A stretch of 64,000 nucleotides of DNA from Orbaceae bacterium lpD02 (GTDB lineage Bacteria > Pseudomonadota > Gammaproteobacteria > Enterobacterales > Orbaceae): positions 1,718,258 to 1,782,257 of the forward strand of contig CP133960.1 in assembly GCA_036251875.1 (NCBI GenBank), read 5' to 3'. Positions 56,265 through 64,000 of this stretch are shown one piece after another. The stretch's first letter is position 1. Every line of letters begins with the position of its first letter. Both the position numbers and the translations under genes were made by a program. The notes under the pieces were generated by a model that worked only from the letters and a program-made list of their open reading frames with translations, was not told the DNA's origin and searched no databases.

Positions 56265-56719
56265 TAGTAGCGGACACTAGACCAACGTTTGATTTCGCAA
56301 TCTAAATACTCTTTACTCATGAAGTCCTTGTTATATAGTTCTCTATATAATGCCTTTAATTGACTATCTACTTCGGTTAATTCAGTGTCCTCTTCTATAT
56401 TCTCTTCTAAGTCAAAAAGTAGGTTAGGTAAAGCTTGTTGAGATAACGTGATTTTTTTATTAAAAATAGATAGTAATTTGTATCGATAATCAGCGTATTG
56501 ATGTAGATCAATTTTTCTATTTTTAAGCGCATCAGCAAGCCCGATAAAATAAATTTGAAAGTACTCAATATCTTTGAAGTCAGGATCTCGGCTACCAAGT
56601 GGCAAACTAAAAGGGGAAAAACAAAATGAGAGTTTTGCTTGTGTTCCGCTCTCCGTCGAACTAATATCTAGCTCACTCTCTATTTTTTTTAATTGCGTAT
56701 TTAATTTTTCACTGTTCAT
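56264..56719 (-). CDS. Hypothetical protein of the conjugative block
   Basis: A 151-residue, mostly helical soluble protein, rich in glutamate and leucine (LLFDLEENIEEDTELTEVD near 103). No family recognised. Its stop overlaps the start of the ArdC-like gene (TAATG), so the two are co-translated; a role linked to ArdC or DNA entry is a guess. Confidence 0.7.
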   Translation of the reverse strand: MNSEKLNTQLKKIESELDISSTESGTQAKLSFCFSPFSLPLGSRDPDFKDIEYFQIYFIGLADALKNRKIDLHQYADYRYKLLSIFNKKITLSQQALPNLLFDLEENIEEDTELTEVDSQLKALYRELYNKDFMSKEYLDCEIKRWSSVRY

Positions 56720-56796
56720 TTCAATTTTCCCTTAATATTCAGATAAGCGGCGAGTTATCGTTACCAAAATATTTGCTGTACGACCTTGATAAATAA

Positions 56797-56840
56797 ACGG
56801 TATTACGAATATCAGTCTTCATAATACCGTGGCGGTATTA
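56797..56840. repeat. Three copies of CGGTATTA in the trbM downstream gap
   Basis: ACGGTATTA (56797-56805) and TAATACCGT (56822-56830) form a 9-bp inverted repeat, and CGGTATTA occurs again at 56833-56840. The gap of 273 bases around it holds the promoter of the unknown gene and ArdC-like gene. An operator is plausible; it could also end the trbM transcript. Confidence 0.4.
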
Positions 56841-56992
56841 AGTCATTGGTTTAATCACTTTTAACATACCTTAAGCATATTGATTGTCATAGCTTTTAAT
56901 ATAAAAAATAGTTCGATATGTATTCCCAAAAGAGCTACCTAAAAAAGCAGCCCTTCTATTTAAAACATCGTATTACTATTAAATTTTGCTAA

Positions 56993-57595
56993 TTAATTAA
57001 CCCAACAGTTTTTTGCTATTTCAAATTTTTGAACTTTTCCATTTTGCCCTCGGGCGGTATAAAATCCATTTTTCCAATCTTCATCCTTGTAATAGTTGCC
57101 ACTACAGCTGTAAGTAGGAAGTTTAACATCAAGATAGGATTTTTTAGCAAGATTTTCACAGTAATCAGGTACCGTCGTCTTTGTTCTATAATAGGTTGTT
57201 GACACTATGCCATCTTCTGAACGCTCTCGACGTATAGTTTTTTCCACCAATTTATTGAACTCCTCTGCAGTACAATCTGTTCTGATCGGCGTTACGTCAT
57301 CAATGATATTTTCTACAATTGGATTTATCTGATTATCATCAGATGTTGGGCAGAGTTTTAAAAAATTCTTTCTTTTAATTACCGTCTTGGCCCATTTTTT
57401 GGGGTCTTTAATGCCAAAATAACGAGCTAGTGATGCGGCGCATTCAGTGGGCCTTGTTGATGAAGATAAGCAAAGTAGCGCTTCACAAGCTAGTTTGGTA
57501 TCGCCGGTTAGCTCATTGTTATTGTTTTCTGCATAGGCTGAATTCGCCGTTACAATCATGGCTAAACTTAAAAAACCGATTAACTTTTTCATCAT
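56993..57595 (-). CDS. TrbM-like conjugal transfer protein
   Basis: A 200-residue exported protein (signal peptide ending NSAYA) with ELTGDTKLACEALLCLSSST and RPTECAASLARYF, the TrbM/KikA hallmark, and ten cysteines likely to form disulfides. TrbM occurs in many conjugative plasmids outside the core secretion channel; its job is unclear. It lies after the small lipoprotein and virD4. Confidence 0.85.
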   Translation of the reverse strand: MMKKLIGFLSLAMIVTANSAYAENNNNELTGDTKLACEALLCLSSSTRPTECAASLARYFGIKDPKKWAKTVIKRKNFLKLCPTSDDNQINPIVENIIDDVTPIRTDCTAEEFNKLVEKTIRRERSEDGIVSTTYYRTKTTVPDYCENLAKKSYLDVKLPTYSCSGNYYKDEDWKNGFYTARGQNGKVQKFEIAKNCWVN

Positions 57596-57607
57596 TTTAC
57601 TCCTTTA

Positions 57608-57733
57608 TTAGTATTGGTTTGGTTGATTAATAGGGATCGCTTTACTTTTTGCTGGATAAGCGGTAGGATTCGGCGCTGACGAACATCCTACTAGCGACAA
57701 AACAAAAAAAATCAAAATTAATTTTAATTTCAT
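57608..57733 (-). CDS. 41-residue lipoprotein between virD4 and trbM
   Basis: ATG 57733 has AGGA upstream. The product is a signal peptide with lipobox LVGC (MKLKLILIFFVLSLVGCSS) followed by a 24-residue proline-rich tail. Small lipoproteins of this kind in conjugative clusters are VirB7-like or entry-exclusion factors (such as TrbK). The VirB7 position is already taken by another lipoprotein, so exclusion is a reasonable guess. It lies 12 bases after virD4 and before trbM. Confidence 0.75.
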   Translation of the reverse strand: MKLKLILIFFVLSLVGCSSAPNPTAYPAKSKAIPINQPNQY

Positions 57734-57745
57734 TTAGATTTCCTT

Positions 57746-59590
57746 TTAAAATAAATTATTAGTGTTATTTTTCATAATAGCTTTGGGCAGTTTGATCGAA
57801 AGCTCACCCTGTTGCACGGCTCTATCGTAATCAAATTTGCTAGGATTCCCTCTAGTCGCACAAAGGCTTGGAGATACAGCTTTAAATTTTGCAACTAGCT
57901 CAGGTGTTGAAAAGTAGTTTGCTTTTTTACATTTTATTTTAACTTTATTACATAAAATGATCTCTTCATCATCATCGAGATCCATAATCTCTTGCGGTAA
58001 GATTAATGCTCTAGCTGTTACATTTTCGCTTCGTGATACATCTTTTTTACTAATTGATCGATTATTTTGTTTAGTGGTAATATTTCCGATACGTTTTGAT
58101 ATTTCATCTGCAATTTTTGGGTTCTTAGGTCGATAAATAATGTTACAAGTATGATTTTCAAGTAATGTACTTGCCCCATTCTCCCCGTATCCTAATGGTT
58201 TATTTTCCTTTAATTGCGCCTCATTTTGATAAATAATTAAACTACGCAAGTTATACCCTGCCATATAGCTAACGGATAATTGGTATTGCTCCATAAAACC
58301 AATAGAGGTAAATTCATCCATCAGTAATAACACGTTGTGTTTTAGATCAGGATTTTGGTCTGGTAATCCTTGCTTAATATTTTCAAAAAGCAATTGAGAG
58401 AAGAATAAATTTAATATTGGCCGAGCAGAGATTAGATCTTCTGGATTAATCACTAAATAAAGTGTAATTTTTTTGCGTCTTAGTTCCCTGAAATCAAAGT
58501 CATTACGGCTGGTTGCATGTTCAATTACTTGGTTATTGAATGGTTTTAATGCGGTTTCAAATGATGTTTTAACTCCAGCAAACTGGCTTTCCGCTTCTTT
58601 TTGAGTAAAAAATGACGTAAAAAGGTTATAAATTGTGTCAGGTAACCAGTTAAGCGAATAGGCAATTTCAACAGCGAGCTCAAGAGGCACTTTCTCTTCT
58701 TGACCTTTTTCATTAATAAGGTCAACGCCGTTTAATGCGCCTGCAATCGTTGTTAAGGTATAGCTTTTAGCCAGTCTAAAATTATAATAAAGTCTGCCGT
58801 ACAAATAAACAATGGCGATAAAAATTGATTTCCCCTCACCAGTAAAAAAATCGTTATTTCCGCCGGTTAAAGGATAAAGTGAGTTGGCAATACCTTGTAT
58901 GTCTAATTCTATTTTAGGGCTATCAAAATTAAGATAAAGCAACGGATTATAACAATGTGTTTCATAGCTAAAAGGATTGAATAAGTAAACATCTTGCCCA
59001 AGAATTTCTTTACGATACTTCGATGTATAATCAAAGCATTCTTTTTTAATATCTAGCACGACCAGAGAATTCGCAAACGTCATTAGGTTTGGGATAACGA
59101 TCCCCGTCCCTTTTCCCGAACGAGTAGGCGCCCCCAATGAAACAAATTCTTGGCCACCAAAATAAAGCGGCTTTCCATTGCGAAGCCCGACTAACACTCC
59201 CTCGCTACTCATAAGCTTCTGATTTTTTATTTCTTTTTCATTACTCCATTGAGCCTGCCCGTGTAAATTATTCCCTTCTTGACGTTTTTTATGCAAGAAA
59301 TAGAGGATAGAGGCAATAATTAACACGAGCACCAATGACAATAACAAAGAGGTTATCCCTACATAAGAGTAAGTTGAAAGCAATACTGATGAGGTTAGCG
59401 TTAGACTAAAATTTGCATAGATAAAACGTGCCCCATAAACGAGTTTTGTTAGCCCAGTTAAACCATTTTCAGGGATAAACCAACCAATCACGAATAAGTT
59501 GGAAAGTAAATAAGTGCATATAGAGACGAATACAATAATGACAATAATCTGTGTTTTTTCTCGAGGTGTCTTATTTTTCAAAAAAATCAT
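57746..59590 (-). CDS. virD4: Type IV coupling protein VirD4/TraG
   Basis: A 614-residue coupling ATPase that brings the relaxosome to the secretion channel. It has three N-terminal membrane stretches, Walker A APTRSGKGTGIVIPN, the segment LVVLDIKKECFDYTSKYRKE and Walker B VLLLMDEFTSIG, then RSLIIYQNEAQL. Start ATG 59590 (AAGGAGG upstream) is chosen over an ATG at 59677 that would lie inside virB11. The C-terminal tail after residue 570 is divergent. Confidence 0.93.
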   Translation of the reverse strand: MIFLKNKTPREKTQIIVIIVFVSICTYLLSNLFVIGWFIPENGLTGLTKLVYGARFIYANFSLTLTSSVLLSTYSYVGITSLLLSLVLVLIIASILYFLHKKRQEGNNLHGQAQWSNEKEIKNQKLMSSEGVLVGLRNGKPLYFGGQEFVSLGAPTRSGKGTGIVIPNLMTFANSLVVLDIKKECFDYTSKYRKEILGQDVYLFNPFSYETHCYNPLLYLNFDSPKIELDIQGIANSLYPLTGGNNDFFTGEGKSIFIAIVYLYGRLYYNFRLAKSYTLTTIAGALNGVDLINEKGQEEKVPLELAVEIAYSLNWLPDTIYNLFTSFFTQKEAESQFAGVKTSFETALKPFNNQVIEHATSRNDFDFRELRRKKITLYLVINPEDLISARPILNLFFSQLLFENIKQGLPDQNPDLKHNVLLLMDEFTSIGFMEQYQLSVSYMAGYNLRSLIIYQNEAQLKENKPLGYGENGASTLLENHTCNIIYRPKNPKIADEISKRIGNITTKQNNRSISKKDVSRSENVTARALILPQEIMDLDDDEEIILCNKVKIKCKKANYFSTPELVAKFKAVSPSLCATRGNPSKFDYDRAVQQGELSIKLPKAIMKNNTNNLF

Positions 59591-59594
59591 TATG

Positions 59595-60590
59595 CTAACC
59601 CTCCTTATAATCTTTAAAATGCAATGATTTGATACATCGCTTACCTTTGTGATTTTCAATAATGGCAATAACATCAATTGCTTGCAATATAATTTCTTTT
59701 AATGTTTCATAGGGCACATTTTGTCCGGTCTCATTTTGCATTGCCATAGAGACAAGGCGACGTACCGCCTCATCATAAGATCCAGCATGAATAGAGGTTA
59801 AACTTCCGCCATGACCACTTGAAATCACATTAATATAATCGAATGTTTCACCACCTCGGAGCTCTGCTAGCAATATTCGGTCGGGTTTCATACGTAAACA
59901 AGACTTTAGCAGTTTGGTTGGACTCACAATATCTTGCTTTTCTGACGGATATAAAAGATTAACCATATTCTGATGGACATCACTTTTAATTTCCCTAACG
60001 TCTTCAATCGTAATTAATCGTTCATCATGTGGAATATGGACAACCAGCGATTTCATAAAGGTTGTTTTACCACTGCCAGTTGCCCCTGCAATGACGATAT
60101 TTTTAGTGCCACAGCTTACCGCTAACTCAAAAAAAGATTGATAATCTTTTTGCGATAAAAAACCATTAAGGTTTCTGTTATTTTCATCAATATACTCACC
60201 AATAACGACCTGATCGAAAAACCCTTTTTCTTTAAAATCATTTAATGAAAAAATTCGGTCATTTGGCTTCCGTATCGTAATTGAAAATTGACTATCATCG
60301 CAGGCTGGCGGCATAATAATTTGCAACCTTTCACCGTGAGGCATGGTTGAGGATAAAATTGGCGTTTGACCATTGAGCGTGTTATTTGAAAATGCTGCAG
60401 CAGAGTTAGCAAAATAAATTAGATTTTCGGCTGTTACGCTTTCACTCTTTATTCGTTGCCAAATACTTTCTCTTTCAATCCAAATTTCCCCTATTTTATT
60501 GACCACAATTTCGGTAATATGTTGATCAACAAATATTTCACCAAATAGTCTTTTTGTATAGCTGTTTAACGTGCTCCCTTTATCTATCAT
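59595..60590 (-). CDS. virB11: Type IV secretion ATPase VirB11
   Basis: A 331-residue hexameric ATPase. Walker A is GATGSGKTTFMKSL (about 170), the Asp box is RLITIEDVREIK, Walker B ILLAELRGGETFDYINVISSGHGGSLTSIHAG. It powers pilus assembly and substrate transfer. It overlaps virB10 by four bases and virD4 follows 4 bases later. Confidence 0.95.
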   Translation of the reverse strand: MIDKGSTLNSYTKRLFGEIFVDQHITEIVVNKIGEIWIERESIWQRIKSESVTAENLIYFANSAAAFSNNTLNGQTPILSSTMPHGERLQIIMPPACDDSQFSITIRKPNDRIFSLNDFKEKGFFDQVVIGEYIDENNRNLNGFLSQKDYQSFFELAVSCGTKNIVIAGATGSGKTTFMKSLVVHIPHDERLITIEDVREIKSDVHQNMVNLLYPSEKQDIVSPTKLLKSCLRMKPDRILLAELRGGETFDYINVISSGHGGSLTSIHAGSYDEAVRRLVSMAMQNETGQNVPYETLKEIILQAIDVIAIIENHKGKRCIKSLHFKDYKEG

Positions 60591-61642
60591 TTGTTCAACC
60601 TTAGCGCATATACAGAGCTAAAATCAATATCACGAGCGACAAATACCCCTACTTTATCACCTTGATTTTTATACAGTGTTGGAGCTATATCACCCATTTT
60701 TTCAATAATACTTGATGCGATGTTGGATCCATCGTTTTGGGTGTTCTGAAGATAGTTTTGGCTATTTGATTTTTGCAGTTGGGTACTTGCTGCTACGCTA
60801 ACATCAGCAATCATACTAACCACGATTGCATTACCGAATCGCTCCCAAAAATGCTGATCGACCCACCCTGTTAACCCGTTTGCTCCTAATTCATCCGTTG
60901 AACCACTATCTAGATTAACCACTAAATTACTGGCGGTTCGTGCCTGTTGCCAAATAACAAAAATTTGGTTACTACCTCTCGAAACCCCTGCAGATTTGTA
61001 CATTCCCATTATCATAGTACCTTTTTCAAGCAATACCACATTACCACTTTTTGACAACACATTACTTGATACTGTACAGCTTATTTGCCCTCCTACATTT
61101 GAGATTAAACGCTGCCTTAATACACAGGGAATATAAGTGCCTTGCTCAAGTAATAAATTGCTATCATAATTACCTTTAAGCGCGCTGCTTGCCTTAAAAT
61201 TTTGCGACTCACTCACAAACATATCCTGTTTATCTTCAGTAATAAATGGCTCAGAACCACCAGAATATTTATTGTTGCCATTTTGACCAATACTAGTTTC
61301 CTTGTTGATGATAAGTGCTCCTCCTGAGCCTGAACGAGATACTTTTGGAGCATAAAATGTTGGATTTGCAGTACCGATAAACCCCATATCTATATTTTTA
61401 TCATCATTATTAGATTCTTGGGGGGCTATATTAGGTTCAATGGGATCTTTGAAATCAAAGATTTTTTCTTGTACAACGATAGTTTGTTCTTGTGGTTCTT
61501 GTGTTTTTTCAGATTGTGTAGTTTTAGAAAATAGTTTATAGGATAAAAACCCTAAAACTAAAACGGCAAAAATAATAAAAAATAAAGCTACCATATTATT
61601 TTTTTTACCTTTTTTACCTGCTGTTTCAGTTGTTATGCTCAT
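60587..61642 (-). CDS. virB10: Type IV secretion protein VirB10
   Basis: A 351-residue inner-to-outer membrane channel protein: one N-terminal helix (about 17-38), a polar linker rich in glutamine and proline, then the TrbI/VirB10 domain with LLEQGTYIPCVLRQRLISNV and MIMGMYKSAGVSRGSNQIFV. It has one extra pair of cysteines (CVLR, SCTV). It follows virB9 with 11 bases between them. Confidence 0.93.
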   Translation of the reverse strand: MSITTETAGKKGKKNNMVALFFIIFAVLVLGFLSYKLFSKTTQSEKTQEPQEQTIVVQEKIFDFKDPIEPNIAPQESNNDDKNIDMGFIGTANPTFYAPKVSRSGSGGALIINKETSIGQNGNNKYSGGSEPFITEDKQDMFVSESQNFKASSALKGNYDSNLLLEQGTYIPCVLRQRLISNVGGQISCTVSSNVLSKSGNVVLLEKGTMIMGMYKSAGVSRGSNQIFVIWQQARTASNLVVNLDSGSTDELGANGLTGWVDQHFWERFGNAIVVSMIADVSVAASTQLQKSNSQNYLQNTQNDGSNIASSIIEKMGDIAPTLYKNQGDKVGVFVARDIDFSSVYALRLNK

Positions 61643-61653
61643 GTTTATTATCC

Positions 61654-62526
61654 TTATTTTATGATTCGTTCGACATGATCATTAATGACTGGTGAATTAT
61701 TTGTTTTAATCTTACCAAAGCTTTTATTAGTGACACCTACTACTTGATTACCACTTCTCAAAATAAACCGCTCATAATTATTGTGAACAAGAACAATAAC
61801 GTATTTGTCTACATTACGCGTAGATATGTTAGTCATAACCTCTTGATCGCCTTCATAACCAAAAATAGCAGGAATTTTTTTATCGCTAGAAAAACCGAAA
61901 AAGGTCCTCACTCCATCATCATAAGCAAAATCAGGGGTAATACTTTCCGCTTTTTTTCCTACTTGCATAAAATAATTCCAATTACGGACAGATGAGGTTT
62001 TATTAAGCCAGCTTTTAACGTATTCATCTTGTTTCTGCTGAATAAATTTTTCTGTTTGCAATTTAAGATTTTCATTTTTCTCCATTTTCTTTTCGTTCGG
62101 ATAATTAAATGAGACTAAAAAAGCATTATCTTTTTGTTCATCGTGCAAATCTGTTAGCGTCAAGTTAAACACGTAAAACCGCTTATTTGTCGTAACAAGC
62201 ATATTGGTTTTCCATTCCTCGCTAGATGGTTCAATAAAATTATCATTATCGTACTTATAGGCAATGGCTTTTAAAAAAATTTTATTACCAGTTTCCACTG
62301 CTTCCCAGCCAGCATTAAAGCCTATAGCAACATTGATAATAACTTCATCAAGGTCAAAATTAATCGCCGTTACGTACCCCGTTTTAGCTCTAATTTGTGC
62401 TACATCTTGAGCGTTATAGCTTAGTGATTGCATTCGAGTATCATACTTAGATGACTTAGGCACCTCTAACGCCTGAGCATTTAAAGCAATAGCTCCCCAA
62501 AATAATAAAATAAGTAGCTTTTTCAT
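61654..62526 (-). CDS. virB9: Type IV secretion protein VirB9
   Basis: A 290-residue periplasmic to outer membrane channel protein with signal peptide (ending NAQA), an N-terminal VirB9 domain (SLSYNAQDVAQIRAKTGYVTAINF) and the C-terminal lobe with TFFGFSSDKKIPAIF and VVGVTNKSF. The last gene part before virB10. Together with VirB7 and VirB10 it would form the outer-membrane core. Confidence 0.9.
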   Translation of the reverse strand: MKKLLILLFWGAIALNAQALEVPKSSKYDTRMQSLSYNAQDVAQIRAKTGYVTAINFDLDEVIINVAIGFNAGWEAVETGNKIFLKAIAYKYDNDNFIEPSSEEWKTNMLVTTNKRFYVFNLTLTDLHDEQKDNAFLVSFNYPNEKKMEKNENLKLQTEKFIQQKQDEYVKSWLNKTSSVRNWNYFMQVGKKAESITPDFAYDDGVRTFFGFSSDKKIPAIFGYEGDQEVMTNISTRNVDKYVIVLVHNNYERFILRSGNQVVGVTNKSFGKIKTNNSPVINDHVERIIK

Positions 62527-63206
62527 TAAATATTTTCCTCCACAATCTGATAACTAGTTATTTGAAAACCTAACGGGTTTTCAAGACGATAACTTAGTTG
62601 TATTTTTTGTTTAGGTAAGTACTCAAATGCAAGTTTTATTACAAAATTCCTAGTATAAATTTCATTACGATCTGTAGAATAGGTTTTAACAATTCTAGCC
62701 GTTGCAATACTAGAACCATTCAAATTATCTAAAATAATTGAATTAACCTTAACGCCGATTGTTCCTTTTCTCATTACTCTATCAGGTGCATTATCGGTGT
62801 TCATAAAAGCCAAATAATCTGCTTTAACTTTATCATCCGAGTAAAGTTGTGTTAAAACATAATTCTGTTGAATCGTCTGATAGGTGTAACTTTCTCGATC
62901 TTGAATATAGGTATTTACAAAATACTTATCTAATGCCTCGCTGGCTCTAATATCAATAGGATCAGTTACCGTGATAACATCAGGGATACCTGTCTTCTCA
63001 TTCACCTGAATGACGTAAGGCATCACTTCCTTTAATGGTAAAGTAAAAAGTAAAATTAACCATGAAATGACCAGTAAAATAATGGCAGAAATTGCAACTA
63101 TCCATGCTCTTTTTTCACTACGTTTAAATAGATATTCTTTGTCCTCTTCAAACTCCCTTGCTTTTGAAAATTCACCTTTTTCTTTTTTTATTTTTTTATT
63201 TTCCAT
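62526..63206 (-). CDS. virB8: Type IV secretion protein VirB8
   Basis: A 226-residue bitopic inner-membrane protein: charged N-terminus, one helix (about 36-56), then the periplasmic VirB8 domain with VMPYVIQVNEKTGIPDVI, RESYTYQTIQQNYVL and a C-terminal LENPLGFQITSYQIVEE. It overlaps virB9 by one base (TAATG). Confidence 0.92.
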   Translation of the reverse strand: MENKKIKKEKGEFSKAREFEEDKEYLFKRSEKRAWIVAISAIILLVISWLILLFTLPLKEVMPYVIQVNEKTGIPDVITVTDPIDIRASEALDKYFVNTYIQDRESYTYQTIQQNYVLTQLYSDDKVKADYLAFMNTDNAPDRVMRKGTIGVKVNSIILDNLNGSSIATARIVKTYSTDRNEIYTRNFVIKLAFEYLPKQKIQLSYRLENPLGFQITSYQIVEENI

Positions 63207-63219
63207 CTTTAATTTGTAC

Positions 63220-63381
63220 CTATTTATTCAAAATTTCTGATTCGATTTTAGGGATATCATTATTAACGGGTCTCTGTTGAATATTTTCTAAATCATTCCA
63301 GCTAGTTTGCTGCTTATTACTAGTACACCCTATTAAAATTAACGCAATTAATAAAACTACTACATTTCTAAACTCCATCAT
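63220..63381 (-). CDS. VirB7-like lipoprotein
   Basis: A 53-residue lipoprotein (starts MMEFRNVVVLLIALILIGC) with a polar tail (SNKQQTSWNDLENIQQR), in the classic virB6-B7-B8 place. It overlaps the virB6 end by 14 bases. AAGAAGGGG acts as the ribosome site. A longer in-frame start at 63411 would lie deep in virB6 and is rejected. Confidence 0.8.
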   Translation of the reverse strand: MMEFRNVVVLLIALILIGCTSNKQQTSWNDLENIQQRPVNNDIPKIESEILNK

Positions 63382-64000
63382 CTGGCCCCTTCTTTTTAGC
63401 TCGCCATGCATTGAATGCTAATTTCCCTGCTTGCCCAACCCGCTCTCCCGTTCCTGTTGTGTGATTAATAGATACTTTAGATAAAGAATCCGCTAATGAT
63501 ATTGAAATTCGGCTACCACCAAGAACAATAACTCCAGCCACAAGCATACCAAAGCAACCATAAACACCTACAGACTGATCCATTTCAAGGCTCTTAGTTG
63601 CGATTTTGTAACCAATTTCAATAAATAATGAAATAAATAAACAAAATAAAATAACGCTGATAACCGCCTGAATCCACATAGCAAACATTTCTTTAAACCA
63701 TCCCCACATATAACAAAATAAAAAGAGAGGAAATATTGCAAGCAAAGCAGTTATTGTCAGTTCACTTGCAAGCACTGAAACACAATATATAACAGTCCCA
63801 ACGACTAATACGGCTGAAAAGATCATTTGCACTATTCCAGTTACCCAAGTCCGAGGATCCCAACCAATTTTTTTTAAAATAGTGGCATAAACGTCACCTA
63901 ATTTAATAAATTTGTCATCCATACTGGCATAAATAGTCACACCTTTTTCTGTATTAGTAACAAATAATCTTAACTCATCTACAGCCCCTGTAATCAATTC
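63368..64000 (-). CDS. virB6: Type IV secretion protein VirB6, 5' end outside window
   Basis: The C-terminal part (about 210 residues) of a polytopic VirB6/TrbL-like inner-membrane channel protein, with about four hydrophobic segments and the end WRAKKKGPDDGV. The frame is open past the window edge; an ATG at 63997 is probably internal. VirB1-VirB5 and a relaxase should lie beyond. Confidence 0.85.
   Translation of the reverse strand, partial: ELITGAVDELRLFVTNTEKGVTIYASMDDKFIKLGDVYATILKKIGWDPRTWVTGIVQMIFSAVLVVGTVIYCVSVLASELTITALLAIFPLFLFCYMWGWFKEMFAMWIQAVISVILFCLFISLFIEIGYKIATKSLEMDQSVGVYGCFGMLVAGVIVLGGSRISISLADSLSKVSINHTTGTGERVGQAGKLAFNAWRAKKKGPDDGV

Noticed and set aside
57746-59677. VirD4 starting at 59677
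   Set aside because: It would overlap virB11 by more than 80 bases; ATG 59590 has AAGGAGG in front.
1-64000. CRISPR array, rRNA or prophage
   Set aside because: No regularly spaced repeats, rRNA-like stretches or phage structural genes were seen on reading the window.

Overview
The window looks like part of the chromosome of a low-GC (about high thirties percent by eye), facultatively anaerobic gammaproteobacterium. FhlA, Hyf, FdhF, MsbA, SotB, MdaB, YehS and YbiW are close to their enterobacterial counterparts. The AT-rich codon use and the mix of genes fit Orbales (Orbaceae) or a similar host-associated group. That placement is an inference, not a database result.

Left third (1-29.7 kb): a formate hydrogenlyase and selenocysteine island. 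On the + strand it runs hypF (cut by the window edge), fhlA, selA, a small YedF/DsrE-like gene and selC (tRNA-Sec), followed by two tandem msbA-type exporter genes. On the - strand come selB and selD. Two ATPase genes of a probable nickel ABC importer face each other at 13.5-14.9 kb. A 14-kb - strand block then reads hyfA-B-C-D-E-F-G-H-I-J, hycI, hydN, fdhF from a near-perfect sigma-54 promoter at 29.3 kb. FdhF is read through an in-frame UGA (Sec140) followed by a SECIS hairpin. The window therefore encodes the enzyme complex, its activator, one Ni-site maturation protein, its peptidase, and SelA, SelB, SelC and SelD. Three parts of the decoding machinery depart from E. coli: the selC acceptor stem is mismatched, the SECIS lacks the bulged U, and SelB is divergent.

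Middle (29.7-54.5 kb): ordinary accessory chromosome. It holds a YagU-like membrane protein, a YbiW-type glycyl radical enzyme with its activase behind a good CRP site, a DeoR regulator, YehS, a CsgG/DUF4810/DUF799 lipoprotein trio, ClcA, a DUF2165 protein and a flavin reductase-like protein. The substrate-binding protein and both permeases that probably complete the nickel importer follow, 26 kb from the ATPases. Then come MdaB with a divergent LysR regulator, a secreted SurE-like nucleotidase, small envelope proteins, a Vat-like acetyltransferase, SotB, a second DeoR regulator, Hpt, a Cof-type phosphatase, and DUF1622 and DUF4239 membrane proteins.

Right end (54.7-64 kb, - strand): part of a conjugative element. 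A decayed transposase marks its edge, followed by an ArdC-like antirestriction metalloprotein, an unknown gene, TrbM, a 41-residue lipoprotein, VirD4, VirB11, VirB10, VirB9, VirB8, a VirB7-like lipoprotein, and VirB6 running out of the window. No CRISPR array, rRNA, phage structural gene or relaxase was seen.
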